Positions 1 through 10,002 of a stretch of DNA of 64,000 nt are shown here, one piece after another. The position numbers and the translations under genes are program-made. The stretch's first letter is position 1. Each line of letters starts with the position of its first letter. Below the pieces are notes generated by a model that saw only the letters and a program-made list of their open reading frames with translations, did not search any database and was not told the DNA's origin. The stretch comes from Sedimenticola thiotaurini (GTDB taxonomy: Bacteria > Pseudomonadota > Gammaproteobacteria > Chromatiales > Chromatiaceae): positions 513,232 through 577,231 of the forward strand of contig VMRY01000003.1 of assembly GCA_007713595.1 (NCBI GenBank), read 5' to 3'.

Positions 1-896
1 GCACGCTGCAGGTAATCGGCAACGGCCCAGTGGTACTTGTAGCCCAGCGCATCTTTAATCAGGTTGGCAACGACCGGTGCGGCACCGCCCAGCTGGGCAT
101 GGCCGAATGAGTCGCGAGTCCCCTGTTCTGCCAGGAACTTCCCATCAGGCCAGTGACAGCCCTCGGATACCACGATAGTGCAGTAACCGTGCTCTTTGAC
201 CTTCTCATCAACTGAAGCGAGGAACTTATCCTGATCGAACTCAATCTCCGGGAACAGTGTCACGACAGGAATGCCATAATCCTCTACCAGGGCGCCTGCA
301 GCGGCAATCCATCCGGCATGGCGACCCATTACCTCGATGACAAAGATTTTGGTAGAGGTAGCGGCCATGGAGCGGACATCGTAGCTGGCCTCCAGGGTGG
401 AGACAGCGATGTATTTGGCTACGGAGCCAAAGCCGGGGCAGTTGTCCGTGATCGGCAGATCGTTATCAACTGTTTTCGGTACATGGATCGCCTGGACAGG
501 AAAGCCCATCTTCTCTGAGAGCTGGGAGACCTTGTAGCAGGTGTCTGCTGAATCACCGCCGCCGTTGTAGAAGAAATAACCGATGTTGTGGGCCTTGAAG
601 ACCTCAATCAGTCGCTCGTATTCGCGCTGATTCTGCTCCAGACTTTTGAGCTTGAAACGGCAAGAGCCAAAGGCGCCTGAAGGGGTGCTGCGCAACGCCG
701 CAATGGTGGCGTCCGTCTCCTGGCGGGTGTCGATCAGTTCCTCGGTGAGTGCGCCGATGATGCCGTTACGACCGGCATAGACGGTGCCAATTTTGTCAGC
801 ATGTTTGCGTGCTGTCTCAATCACACCGCAAGCGGAACTGTTTATAACGGCGGTCACGCCGCCAGATTGTGCATAGAAAGCGTTTTTCTTGGTCAT
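1..896 (-). CDS. pfp: Pyrophosphate-dependent 6-phosphofructokinase, C-terminus beyond window
   Basis: Partial gene: it starts at 896 and runs off the left edge after about 298 codons; the family is usually about 400 residues. It interconverts fructose 6-phosphate and fructose 1,6-bisphosphate. The N-terminus has the nucleotide/PPi loop SGGVTAVIN. Residues 112-116 read GGGDS instead of the GGDGS of ATP enzymes. Residues 140-146 read PKTVDND, where lysine replaces the glycine of the ATP-type PGTIDND motif. A later MGRHAGW motif binds the sugar phosphate. The lysine and the GGGDS loop are the known marks of PPi use, so the reaction is probably reversible and could serve glycolysis, gluconeogenesis or the Calvin cycle. 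A GAGAGGATAA stretch lies upstream as a weak ribosome site. Confidence 0.9.
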   Translation of the reverse strand, partial: MTKKNAFYAQSGGVTAVINSSACGVIETARKHADKIGTVYAGRNGIIGALTEELIDTRQETDATIAALRSTPSGAFGSCRFKLKSLEQNQREYERLIEVFKAHNIGYFFYNGGGDSADTCYKVSQLSEKMGFPVQAIHVPKTVDNDLPITDNCPGFGSVAKYIAVSTLEASYDVRSMAATSTKIFVIEVMGRHAGWIAAAGALVEDYGIPVVTLFPEIEFDQDKFLASVDEKVKEHGYCTIVVSEGCHWPDGKFLAEQGTRDSFGHAQLGGAAPVVANLIKDALGYKYHWAVADYLQR

Positions 897-962
897 GCTT
901 TCATTATCCTCTCGTAGGTTTATTAATAATTCTGTATTGGCCAGCCGAGCCGACTGCTTACG

Positions 963-1307
963 CTATATGTCACCGCGCTCTTTGGCCTCGAAATCGGCCT
1001 GGGCTTGAAGAAGCGATACCACGCACTCGGTTATATCGGTGTATTCGTAAACCCCGGTGTTGTATTGGCGATAGGGTTTGTAGAAAAACTGACAGCGATA
1101 TTTTTTGTCACCTGTTTTGAAGATCACAAAATGGCAACCATCCCACTGCCAGTACCAGACTGGACAGGCGCTCAGTTCACGGTCGGAGGGGCGCAGGCGA
1201 ATCTCAGAATCAGCCAGTTGCAGCTCAACCTCCTGGCCATAGCGTTCGCGCAGGGTTGTGCGAATGATCCAGGTTTCATTGTCTGTAATATCGGGTATGA
1301 TTTGCAT
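963..1307 (-). CDS. Hypothetical protein upstream of the phosphofructokinase gene
   Basis: A 114-residue protein that I do not recognise. The frame stays open upstream to 1448, but the first 47 residues of that longer version look unlike coding sequence, so I chose the ATG at 1307 (MQIIPDITDNETW). It is soluble and rich in aromatic and charged residues, with no signal peptide or membrane segment. The stop lies 66 bases before the phosphofructokinase start, so the two are probably cotranscribed. The start codon has only a weak ribosome site. A role linked to sugar-phosphate metabolism would be inference from position alone. Confidence 0.6.
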   Translation of the reverse strand: MQIIPDITDNETWIIRTTLRERYGQEVELQLADSEIRLRPSDRELSACPVWYWQWDGCHFVIFKTGDKKYRCQFFYKPYRQYNTGVYEYTDITECVVSLLQAQADFEAKERGDI

Positions 1308-1764
1308 GTTTATCTTATGTCTGAGTAACGAACCATAAGGATAACCTATCCAGCGTCTATTTGCCCAGAATAACGATATATTTAGTGATTGACTTGGCGT
1401 GATTGATCCGTTTACTGTAGCGGACGTTTTCACGAACGACCAATGCAAATGTTGGATGTGGGCATGGAAAAAGCTAATTCCTACTAAAATTCAATGCATT
1501 AGGTGTTGAAAGGTGGCCATGCAAAGAGTAAGGTTATACGCTGCGTAGAATAGATAGAAGGAGGGGGAGCTGGTCCAGAAATATCTGGATCATTGCCAGG
1601 AGGCGCCGTAGAGACTTAATTCACCAAGCTGATTTCATAGAGTGAAAGGTCTGATAAAACAGGCAAAGTAAAAAAAGAACGTCCTGTACGTATCAAAAAA
1701 GCCTGGAGGAGTTTTCATGGGACCATTATTGGTCCCGTTTCTTTTTGCGCGTCGGGTTAGGCTG
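1308..1764. other. Gene-free stretch with several hairpins, possible small RNA
   Basis: No convincing reading frame in 457 bases. On the plus strand it has a perfect hairpin at 1574-1589 (TCCAGA, loop AATA, TCTGGA) and a short one presenting AGGA in its loop at 1595-1604. GGA triplets recur, and it ends in a terminator-like hairpin at 1719-1746. It must also hold the promoter of the leftward pair 963-1307 and pfp. Confidence 0.4.
1719..1746 (+). terminator. Rightward intrinsic terminator-like hairpin
   Basis: GGGACCA (1719-1725), loop TTAT, TGGTCCC (1730-1736), then GTTTCTTTTT. The T-rich side lies to the right, so it suits rightward transcription. No plus-strand gene ends here, which is odd. 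Read leftward after tldE (ends at 1765), the hairpin is not followed by a T run. Confidence 0.5.
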
Positions 1765-3108
1765 CTACTCACCTGCCACAGTCATCTGCTCAATCAACAA
1801 CGAGCCGGTGCGGATATTTCCGCGGCGCTCTTCATCATTCCCGACTGCCAGCAACTGAGCGAACATCTGTTTCAGGTTCCCGGCAATCGTGATCTCTTCA
1901 ACAGGGAACTGAATCTCTCCCTGTTCAACCCAGAAGCCAGCTGCTCCCCTGGAGTAATCCCCCGTGACCATGTTGACGCCTTGGCCCATCATCTCAGTAA
2001 TCAACAGACCGCTGCCCATCTCTTTGAGTAAGCCATTCAGGTCAAGGTCACCCGGGGTAATGCTGAGATTGTGAGTGCCGCCGGCATTGGCCGTACTCTG
2101 CATGCCGAGTTTTCGTGCTGAGTAACTGCCCAACAGGTAGGTCTCAAGTACGCCATTGCGGATGATCTGTTTGTCATACGTGGCGACACCTTCGCTATCA
2201 AAAGAGGCGCTGCCCAGTCCGCCTGGGATGAGCGGGTTTTCCTGTATCTGTATGTGAGCAGGAAAGATTGGTTTGCCCAGATGGTCGAGCAGGAAGCTGG
2301 CCTTGCGATAGAGACTAGAGCCGCTGATTGCACCCACCAGGCTTCGCAGTAATCCCCCGGCGATATCGGCGCGGAAAATGACAGGTGTCTGGCGCGTACT
2401 GATCTTGCGTGCACCGAGCCTGGCCAGGGTGCGTTCACCCGCCGTGCGGCCTACCGCGCTGGCCGTTTCCAAGTCGGTAGACTTTCGTCCTACGGTGTAC
2501 CAGTAATCCCGTTGCATCGCGCCATCCTGCTCTCCGATTACAGAGCAGCTGAGGCTGTGGCGGCTGCTGGGATAGCCGCCAATGAAGCCATGGCTATTGC
2601 CATAAACATGCAACCCACTGTGGCTGTTAATGCTGGCTCCCTCGGTGTTACTGATTCTGCGATCGAAATCCAGTGCGGCCTTTTCGCAGGTGATACCCAG
2701 CTCAATGGCGGCTTCCGGGGTGATGTCCCAGGGGTGGTAGAGGTCGAGATCCGGCAGGTCGGTTGCCATCAGCTCTGCATCGGCCAGCCCGCTGTAGGGG
2801 TCTTCGTTGGTGTATCGGGCGATGTTACAGGCGGCGCGAACGGTATCCTTGATTGCGCCTGGTTTGAAATCCGAGGTGCTGGCGGAGCCTTTGCGCTGAC
2901 CAAAATAGACGGTAATCCCCAGTCCCTGGTCGCGGATGTGCTCTATGGTCTCCACATCGCCCTTGCGTACGCTGATGGAGAGACCGCTGTCACTTGAAAC
3001 GGCGGCCTCTGCAGAGGATGCCCCGAGTTGTTTTGCCTCTTTCAGCAGGTCATGGACCATCTGTTCAAGCTGTGCCTGACGTGTTGTCATCTGATTCTGT
3101 TCACTCAT
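1765..3108 (-). CDS. tldE: Metalloprotease partner TldE/PmbA
   Basis: A 447-residue protein of the TldD/PmbA family (E. coli PmbA is 450). TldE lacks the zinc site and works with TldD as a heterodimeric protease that degrades or trims unfolded peptides and matures some modified peptides, such as microcin B17. The match rests on full-length family character and on TldD lying 22 bases upstream. The frame extends to 3150, but that would overlap the end of tldD, and the ATG at 3108 (MSEQNQMTTRQ) matches family length. It is the last gene of the maf-rng-yhdP-nit-tldD-tldE group. Confidence 0.93.
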   Translation of the reverse strand: MSEQNQMTTRQAQLEQMVHDLLKEAKQLGASSAEAAVSSDSGLSISVRKGDVETIEHIRDQGLGITVYFGQRKGSASTSDFKPGAIKDTVRAACNIARYTNEDPYSGLADAELMATDLPDLDLYHPWDITPEAAIELGITCEKAALDFDRRISNTEGASINSHSGLHVYGNSHGFIGGYPSSRHSLSCSVIGEQDGAMQRDYWYTVGRKSTDLETASAVGRTAGERTLARLGARKISTRQTPVIFRADIAGGLLRSLVGAISGSSLYRKASFLLDHLGKPIFPAHIQIQENPLIPGGLGSASFDSEGVATYDKQIIRNGVLETYLLGSYSARKLGMQSTANAGGTHNLSITPGDLDLNGLLKEMGSGLLITEMMGQGVNMVTGDYSRGAAGFWVEQGEIQFPVEEITIAGNLKQMFAQLLAVGNDEERRGNIRTGSLLIEQMTVAGE

Positions 3109-3130
3109 GAATTTGTCTCGCCGGGAGTTT

Positions 3131-4573
3131 TCAGGCGCTGGTGCCGCCAACGGTCAGGTTGTCAATTCTTAGGGTAGGCTGTCCGACGCCAACGGGTACG
3201 CTCTGGCCCTCTTTGCCGCAGGTGCCTACACCTGCATCCAATTCCAGATCGTTACCGATCATGCTGACTTCGGTGAGCACTTCAGGCCCACTGCCTATCA
3301 GTGTGGCTCCCCGAACCGGGCGAGTGACTTTGCCGTTTTCAATCAGATAGGCCTCGCTGGCAGAGAAAACAAACTTCCCCGAGGTAATGTCCACCTGTCC
3401 GCCACCAAAGTTGACCGCATAGAGGCCTTTCTTTACCGATGCGATAATCTCGCCGGGGTCATGCTGGCCGGGAAGCATGTAGGTGTTGGTCATGCGTGGC
3501 AGCGGCAGGTGGGCATATGATTCGCGCCGTCCATTGCCAGTAGAGCGGGTACCCATCAGGTGGGCGTTATGCTTGTCCTGCATATAACCTTTGAGCAGAC
3601 CGTCTTCAATCAATACGGTGCATTCTGACGGTGTGCCTTCGTCATCCATGTTGAGCGAACCTCGCCGACCAGGCAGCGTCCCATCATCAACCACTGTACA
3701 GCCTGATGCCGCCACCTTTTCACCCATTCGACCCGAGAAAGCGGAGGTTCCTTTGCGGTTAAAGTCGCCCTCCAGTCCATGGCCAATCGCCTCATGTAGT
3801 AGAATTCCGGGCCATCCCGATCCGAGAACTACCGTCATGGTGCCGGCAGGTGCTGCATCAGCTTCCAGGTTGACCAGTGCCTGACGAACCGCCTCTCGGG
3901 CATAGCCCAGGGCGCGATCTTCATCGATAAAGAATTGAAAACCCTCTCTGGCGCCACCGCCACTGGATCCCTGTTCACGCTTCCCGTCTGATTCGACGAT
4001 CACGTGTACGTTGCAGCGTACCAGGGGGCGCACATCGCCACACAGGGTGCCATCACTGGCGGCCACCAGGACCACATCGTGTGCCGCCACAAGACTGGCT
4101 ATCACCTGCTGCACACGTGGATCCTGTTGACGTGCCTCGGTGTCCAGCTTGCGTAGCAGGGCAATCTTCTCTTCTTCTGACATGGAGTCCAGTGGATTGA
4201 TTGCTGCGTAGAGTTGCTGTGCAGGCGCTGTGCGACTCAGACGCGTTTTGCCCTCTGCTCCAGCCCGGGCAATGGCGCGGGCTGTGCGGCCGGCCTCTAG
4301 TAGGCTGGGTAGTGTGATCTCATCAGTATAGGCAAAACCGGTCTTTTCACCGCTTATAGCTCGCACCCCCACACCCTGCTCAATGTTGTAGTTGCCATCG
4401 CGAATAATGCCGTCTTCCAGTACCCAGGATTCCAGCCGGCTAGCCTGAAAGTAGAGGTCGGCTGCATCAATTTGCGAGGTAAGCAATTGATCCATCACCC
4501 GATCAAGATCGCCGTCACTTAGTGAGGCGGGTGTAAGTAGCGTGCTGCGAGCAATTTCAATATTGTCTGACAT
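3131..4573 (-). CDS. tldD: Metalloprotease TldD
   Basis: A 480-residue zinc protease and the catalytic half of the TldD/TldE pair. The HExxxH zinc motif is HEAIGH at residues 260-265, followed by the family glycine-rich region. It is cytoplasmic with no signal sequence. Its length equals E. coli TldD (481). It lies between the nitrilase-family gene (133-base gap) and tldE (22-base gap), so both protease subunits are made from one transcript. Confidence 0.96.
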   Translation of the reverse strand: MSDNIEIARSTLLTPASLSDGDLDRVMDQLLTSQIDAADLYFQASRLESWVLEDGIIRDGNYNIEQGVGVRAISGEKTGFAYTDEITLPSLLEAGRTARAIARAGAEGKTRLSRTAPAQQLYAAINPLDSMSEEEKIALLRKLDTEARQQDPRVQQVIASLVAAHDVVLVAASDGTLCGDVRPLVRCNVHVIVESDGKREQGSSGGGAREGFQFFIDEDRALGYAREAVRQALVNLEADAAPAGTMTVVLGSGWPGILLHEAIGHGLEGDFNRKGTSAFSGRMGEKVAASGCTVVDDGTLPGRRGSLNMDDEGTPSECTVLIEDGLLKGYMQDKHNAHLMGTRSTGNGRRESYAHLPLPRMTNTYMLPGQHDPGEIIASVKKGLYAVNFGGGQVDITSGKFVFSASEAYLIENGKVTRPVRGATLIGSGPEVLTEVSMIGNDLELDAGVGTCGKEGQSVPVGVGQPTLRIDNLTVGGTSA

Positions 4574-4706
4574 ACCGGTTTTTAGTCATTCCAGTGCAAT
4601 TAGAGCCTTGGCAACTGTCATAGGCCAAGATGGGAAAGCCGCGTATCGCAGCCCCGTTTATATGCTTCAAGCCTGATCGTATATGAAGGTAGACAGTTTC
4701 CTGCTC

Positions 4707-5528
4707 CTATAGTTTGCGGTGATTGATGGTTGGGAAGTTGCGTCGGAGCGAAGCCAAGTAGCCCAGATCCAGTTTACAGCTCACCGAACCGGTACCTCGT
4801 GGCACCTGTGAGAGGATATTGCCCCAGGGGTCTACGATCATGCTGTGTCCGTGTGTCTCTCGCCCGTTGATATGAAAACCGCCCTGGGCCGCGGCTACAA
4901 CATAGGAGAGGTTTTCAATCGCCCGTGCCCTGACCAGGGTATCCCAGTGGGCCTTGCCGGTGATGGCGGTGAAGGAGGAGGGCATGCAGGCGATCTCCAT
5001 CCCTTTATCCAGCAGTCGGCGGAAAAGTTCTGGGAAGCGGAGGTCATAGCAGACGGCAATGCCCAGACGGCCAAAGGGGGAGTCGAGTACTACGATTTCA
5101 TCGCCCGCTTCAATGGTTTCTGACTCAGCATAGCGCTCATTTGCCTCAACCAGATTGACATCAAACAGGTGGATTTTGTCGTAGCGTCCGACGCGTTTCC
5201 CCTTGTCATCGTAGACGATGCAGGCAGCACGCACCTTGCTGTTATCGTGCGCTTCCAGCGGTAGTGTACCGCCGACAACCCAGATTTCATGACGCTTGGC
5301 CAGATGACTGAGAAATTCCTGTAGTGGTCCGTCATTATCGGCTTCTCTGAGTGCGCAGAGGTCGCGATCCTGTTTGCCCATAAAGGCAAAATTCTCGGGC
5401 AGTACTACCAGGCCTGCTCCGTTATCCACGGCCTCAGTGACCAGTCTTTCAACTTCCAGCAGATTGGCGCTGACGTTGGGTCCGGTTGCCATTTGAATGG
5501 CCGATACTCTTGATCTCTCTTTACTCAT
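4707..5528 (-). CDS. Carbon-nitrogen hydrolase, Nit/deaminated-glutathione amidase type
   Basis: A 273-residue nitrilase-superfamily amidase. The catalytic triad is visible: Glu45 in LPENF, Lys118 in DKIHLF and Cys160 in CYDLRFPE. The CYDLRFPE context and DKIHLFDV motif fit the Nit1 branch, whose known members hydrolyse deaminated glutathione as metabolite repair. The order yhdP-nit-tldD is what I know from Pseudomonas-like genomes. The start at 5528 lies 105 bases after the yhdP stop. Other amidase substrates cannot be excluded. Confidence 0.85.
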   Translation of the reverse strand: MSKERSRVSAIQMATGPNVSANLLEVERLVTEAVDNGAGLVVLPENFAFMGKQDRDLCALREADNDGPLQEFLSHLAKRHEIWVVGGTLPLEAHDNSKVRAACIVYDDKGKRVGRYDKIHLFDVNLVEANERYAESETIEAGDEIVVLDSPFGRLGIAVCYDLRFPELFRRLLDKGMEIACMPSSFTAITGKAHWDTLVRARAIENLSYVVAAAQGGFHINGRETHGHSMIVDPWGNILSQVPRGTGSVSCKLDLGYLASLRRNFPTINHRKL

Positions 5529-5633
5529 GGTTAAACCGATTATCCTCTGTTATGCAAAGACCTAGCCTACGGTCCCTGTTTTTTCGGAGCATAGCATTAA
5601 CCCTACTATCGACCAAGCATAGCCCCTTGGAAG

Positions 5634-8600
5634 CTACTGGAAATCACCGGGTGCTTCTTTATATTTGGGCCCTGTCGGCTTTAACTTTTCCAATAGACGC
5701 GAGAAGAAGCGTGAGGCCTTGTTTGTCTTTTTCTCACCGGTTTCAGTTTCACTGGGCGATTCCTGCGGGTTCACGTCGCTATTTTCTGTTGCGCTTTGCG
5801 GTTCTTCGTCTACCTGAAGATCAATTGTGGGGTCAATTTCAGGGAGCTCATAGGGCGCTGCTTTATTCTCCGTCGCCTGGTTTTCCGTCTCGGTATTCTC
5901 TCTGCCTTTGGGAGTCAAAACAGGATTGTCCCAGCTGCCGGTGGCGAGATATTGCAACTGGGTGACCTTATCAAAAGACTCCCCCATCAACTGCTGGGCA
6001 ATGAAAAGTGCGGCACCGACGGCCGGTCCTCCGGCGATGGCGCCTGCAATGGGTATGCTGGACGAGATCTTGGGTGTGATGGTCACCAGTGCGTCAAAGT
6101 CTTCATCACCCAGGCCGATTCGCCCGGAAAGCTCAATGTTGGCGGAGGGGCCCTTCATGGCGAAATCATTGGTATAGGCATCACCACTGTCTAGCAAGAG
6201 TGAGCCTGTAATCGAATCAAACGAGTAACCTTTTTTGAAGATGTCACTAAAATCCAGCGTTAAGCGGCGCTTTAGTGCGCCCAGGTTGAACAGGGCAAAC
6301 AGTCTGCCAACACCGGGGTCGACCTTTAGAAAACGCCCGTTGGCGACCTGCATGCTGATCTGACCATTCAGGTTTTTACTGCTGAAATCCAAGGGTGTAC
6401 CTGTCCATCTGATGCGGCTGTCTATCTCCACAGGGGCCTCTCTCAGATTGTCTGATAAGGCCAGGTCTTTGAGAACGGAGCCAAGCTCGCGACTGGAGAG
6501 TGACAGGTCGACCGCAGTGTTGGATTGGTGTGCTGCATCCAGAAGCCAGCTGCCTGTTGCTGAGAGTACGGCCCGGTCTGATTTGAGTGAGGCTGTCTGC
6601 AGATCAATGCCACTCTCGCGTCGTTGGGTGATGATCTGGAGTGTGCCAAAAGGTTTTTCATTAATGGAGACAGATTTAGCTTGTATTTCAATTGCGGGTA
6701 GCTGGGTTGGGTCAATCGATTCTTTACTAACTGAGCGACTCGCTTTTTTCTGACTCAGCAGTGAGTCGTCGATGGTCAGGTTCAGCTGGTTTAAATCCAG
6801 GCGAATGGGTTCAGCTTGCCATCGGTGTGGTAGCACAATGGTGCCGTCAAAGCGATTACTCCGGTAGTTACCCTGCCAGCTGTTCTGCTGTTTATTCAGA
6901 TTGAGTGAAAAGTCGGTAATGGTGATAGCTTTCAGGGAGAGTTGATCGGCCGTGACACTGATTTTTCGGAGACCCTGTCCCGTGTTTTCGCTGTTGTTTT
7001 TCTGTCCGCCGATCATTTCGAGCCAGGGATCAAGGCGGATCTTCTTTAGCTTAACAGTGAGATCATCTGCCTTGGCTTTTTCGAGGGGATAGAGAATCCC
7101 TCCCTCGGCCCAGTCACTGATAATGGTGCCTTCCCAATGAGTTTCGCCTCTGTTTAACAGCAGGCGAGTCATGCCCGAGTGCATCTCATCAAGCGCTAAA
7201 TTATCAATCTCAAGTGACACATTATTAAGCGGGAGCTGGCTCGGTGCAGTGTTACTGGGGCCCGGCATATAGCTTAGCCAGGGCATCAGATCCAGTTCCT
7301 TTAACTTGCCGCGTATTTCAATCCCGTTTCGCTTGGGTAATAGTGCATCGGCATCGCCAAGGGCAACGCCAACATGGGTCAGCTGTGGTTTCTGCGGGTT
7401 CTTTCTATTCAGTGCCAGGGCCAGTTTTATCTGGTCGTTATAGCGAATATCAAACTGCTGTACCGTGCTATTGCTTACCTGGGTTTTAAGTTGAAAAGGC
7501 CAGGATTGCTCAGCTGTTTTTCCCAGTGGCTCGGGCAGGTCGATCCGGCTGCCTAGGAGATCAGAGGTGACGACTAGCCGGGTTGGCACATTAGGTCCAG
7601 CTGAGAGATGGGGTATGTCGAGGTCCATCTTCCATTGACTCTGCCCGGTAAGGAGAGCCTGGATGTCCTGTGCTGGAAACTGATCTTGTAGTGTCTTGCT
7701 TGAAATCGAGGCGTGGGCAGAGATGCGGGTTGCCTTGGAGTTGTTTTTGGGGGTTGATACATCGACTGATATGGGAAGCCCAAGGGCTTTGCCTTTAATA
7801 CCGGAGGCAAAAATGTGGTCTTGATCAAATTGCAGATTGCCCTGGATATTATTCAGCGCCAACTGCCATTCAGTTAAGTTCAATGTTGAATCAAGGAATT
7901 CCAACTTACCTGCCAACGTAAAAGGTGAACCGTCATCAATGGGTAGACTGAAATCGAGTTCGAGCTGGGCTTCACCTTCACCTTTGAGGTCTTTTACCAG
8001 GGGGCCAAAATCCTCTTTCAGCGGTGACTCGGTTAACAATCGAAGATTGTCGTGAAACGGTCCCTTGACCCGGCCGGACAGTTCCAGCGGCGAGGTAAGC
8101 GACAGCTCTTTTATGGAGGCATGAGCCGATTGAAGCTGACTATCCAGAATCTCGCCACTACTTGCCCAGGTGTCAAAGCTGTTATTCAGGAAGCGCACAT
8201 CAGCGCTGAGATTATTCAGTGCAGGCCAATCAGGCCAGTAGCCGAGTTTGAGATTCTCTACATTAAAAAAGACCTCAAAGCGCCCACTGTGGGTGCGGTG
8301 AAAGGGAAAGTCACGTAGTGGGCCACGTACCACCACACTGCCTTCGGTGACATGGCCTTCGCCGATGCTGCGATCCAGCCAGGCAACCACATTTTCCCCC
8401 ATGATGCCGGCAGGCAGATAGCGATGAGTGGTTATTGCATCGCCGTCCCAGTAGTCACTTTGTAGATCAAGAAAGAGAGGCGTCTCACTGCTCGACGGGA
8501 TATCCATGCGCATGCGGCTAACGGTGCGGATATCATCATTTGCTGCAAAAAGCTGATCTGTATTGAGAGTGATAGTGCCATCACTGGCCGTTTTCCAGGT

Positions 8601-9998
8601 CAGATCGCCTGTCAGCTGTTTTAGTATCAGGGGATCACGGAACAGGTCGGCAAAGTCCAGCGTAACGTCTCTGGCATCAAGAGCCAGCGTGCCTTGGTTT
8701 GGGCCGAGCCAGAATTTGAATGGCAGGTTGCTGATGCCAGGGATGCCATTCAATGGTCTGGAGTGAAGCGCCGAAATCTCACCGCTTGCAGCCCAGTCGA
8801 CGCCATCGGTTTTCTGTTGGTATCTGAGGCGCAGATTATTCAGGCTGCCCTGCGCATCGACATCATTCAGTGTCTGCTCTATCTCTTTACCCATGCCCGG
8901 GAAGAGTGTACTGATTGCATGAATGTCCTCGAGACGAAAGTGGCTGCTCCCTGCCGTGATCTGCCAATTCCCGTCTGGATCTTTTTTGGCGATAACACCC
9001 ATATGAGCCTTGGGCCATTTTGCCCCCTTTCGCTGGACCTGCAGATCGGACAGATTCATCTGCCAGCCCTCTGCAAGCCGTTGGATGCGCACGGCCCCTG
9101 ATGCTTTATCGAGTTCCAGTCGGCTTGCCGGACCATCTGATTCGGCCGAGTTCCGGGTAATGACCACATGGTCCCACTCAGTCGTTCCTTCGAGGCTGAC
9201 CAGTCCCCGGGAATTCCACTCACCCCATAACATGACATCGGCCTGGTTGTTGCTGAAACGGTACTCCTTGGCGATCCGACGATTGAGCAGAAAGGCCAGA
9301 TCAATACCCCGGCTCTGCATAAAGCTGCGTGCGCTCCAGGTCTCAATATGATCCAGCTGGCCGTTCATGTCGATGGAGAGCTCAATCGTTCCATGTTGTT
9401 TGCCCGGTAACGTGACACTGCCATTCAGCTGATGTCGGGCACCGCCATTACGCAGATGGAGATTGACATCTGTGAGCCGGAGCGGGGGTGCCTTTGCTGT
9501 CAGGTCATCCCAGATTACCTCACCGCCTATCAGGCTCAAATGGGTTGGCAGGAGAAATGCTGAGCTACCATCACTCTGTTCCAGTTGATCCAGGTTGCCA
9601 ATCGTAATGGCACCGTTTAGCTGCCGGGTGACACGAAGACGAGGAGAGATGAATGAGACCTTGCGCACGACAGGGCTAAACCGTCTTAAAGAATCAACCA
9701 GGCCGATGGAGATCCGCACCTCCTCCAGATAGAGAGTGGCTTTGTTGGTTTTTCGGTTCAGTAATTGAAGGTCATAGAGTACAAGCTCCGGACCCAACCC
9801 CCGCCAAGTGCCCTTGAGGCGTCCGATTTCAACCGGTTGCCCCAGCAGGTCACTGGCCCATTGTGCGACATCGGCCCGGTATCCGGCTGCCAGTGGCGCT
9901 AGCAGACGACCGGCAATGATCAGAATGCCAGTGAGGATAATCAGTATAATCAGCGTCCGGCGAGCGGTTCTGACGGAAAAGTGGTAGAGACGTTTCAT
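5634..9998 (-). CDS. yhdP: YhdP, AsmA-like envelope lipid-transport protein
   Basis: A 1454-residue protein, the largest in the window. One N-terminal membrane anchor (about residues 14-33) is followed by a very long periplasmic region of repeated beta-strand units as in AsmA-like proteins, with the conserved AsmA/YhdP C-terminal block around residues 1230-1360. The last ~90 residues are a charged, low-complexity tail (Glu/Thr/Asn-rich, then basic) beyond that block. Known relatives bridge inner and outer membrane and carry phospholipid outward. It starts 4 bases after the rng stop and is clearly in that operon. Confidence 0.93.
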   Translation of the reverse strand: MKRLYHFSVRTARRTLIILIILTGILIIAGRLLAPLAAGYRADVAQWASDLLGQPVEIGRLKGTWRGLGPELVLYDLQLLNRKTNKATLYLEEVRISIGLVDSLRRFSPVVRKVSFISPRLRVTRQLNGAITIGNLDQLEQSDGSSAFLLPTHLSLIGGEVIWDDLTAKAPPLRLTDVNLHLRNGGARHQLNGSVTLPGKQHGTIELSIDMNGQLDHIETWSARSFMQSRGIDLAFLLNRRIAKEYRFSNNQADVMLWGEWNSRGLVSLEGTTEWDHVVITRNSAESDGPASRLELDKASGAVRIQRLAEGWQMNLSDLQVQRKGAKWPKAHMGVIAKKDPDGNWQITAGSSHFRLEDIHAISTLFPGMGKEIEQTLNDVDAQGSLNNLRLRYQQKTDGVDWAASGEISALHSRPLNGIPGISNLPFKFWLGPNQGTLALDARDVTLDFADLFRDPLILKQLTGDLTWKTASDGTITLNTDQLFAANDDIRTVSRMRMDIPSSSETPLFLDLQSDYWDGDAITTHRYLPAGIMGENVVAWLDRSIGEGHVTEGSVVVRGPLRDFPFHRTHSGRFEVFFNVENLKLGYWPDWPALNNLSADVRFLNNSFDTWASSGEILDSQLQSAHASIKELSLTSPLELSGRVKGPFHDNLRLLTESPLKEDFGPLVKDLKGEGEAQLELDFSLPIDDGSPFTLAGKLEFLDSTLNLTEWQLALNNIQGNLQFDQDHIFASGIKGKALGLPISVDVSTPKNNSKATRISAHASISSKTLQDQFPAQDIQALLTGQSQWKMDLDIPHLSAGPNVPTRLVVTSDLLGSRIDLPEPLGKTAEQSWPFQLKTQVSNSTVQQFDIRYNDQIKLALALNRKNPQKPQLTHVGVALGDADALLPKRNGIEIRGKLKELDLMPWLSYMPGPSNTAPSQLPLNNVSLEIDNLALDEMHSGMTRLLLNRGETHWEGTIISDWAEGGILYPLEKAKADDLTVKLKKIRLDPWLEMIGGQKNNSENTGQGLRKISVTADQLSLKAITITDFSLNLNKQQNSWQGNYRSNRFDGTIVLPHRWQAEPIRLDLNQLNLTIDDSLLSQKKASRSVSKESIDPTQLPAIEIQAKSVSINEKPFGTLQIITQRRESGIDLQTASLKSDRAVLSATGSWLLDAAHQSNTAVDLSLSSRELGSVLKDLALSDNLREAPVEIDSRIRWTGTPLDFSSKNLNGQISMQVANGRFLKVDPGVGRLFALFNLGALKRRLTLDFSDIFKKGYSFDSITGSLLLDSGDAYTNDFAMKGPSANIELSGRIGLGDEDFDALVTITPKISSSIPIAGAIAGGPAVGAALFIAQQLMGESFDKVTQLQYLATGSWDNPVLTPKGRENTETENQATENKAAPYELPEIDPTIDLQVDEEPQSATENSDVNPQESPSETETGEKKTNKASRFFSRLLEKLKPTGPKYKEAPGDFQ

Positions 9999-10002
9999 GC
10001 CC

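Noticed and set aside
1717..2031. Plus-strand open frame of 104 codons
   Set aside because: It lies over the 3' end of tldE and over a hairpin; no ribosome site and no recognisable content.
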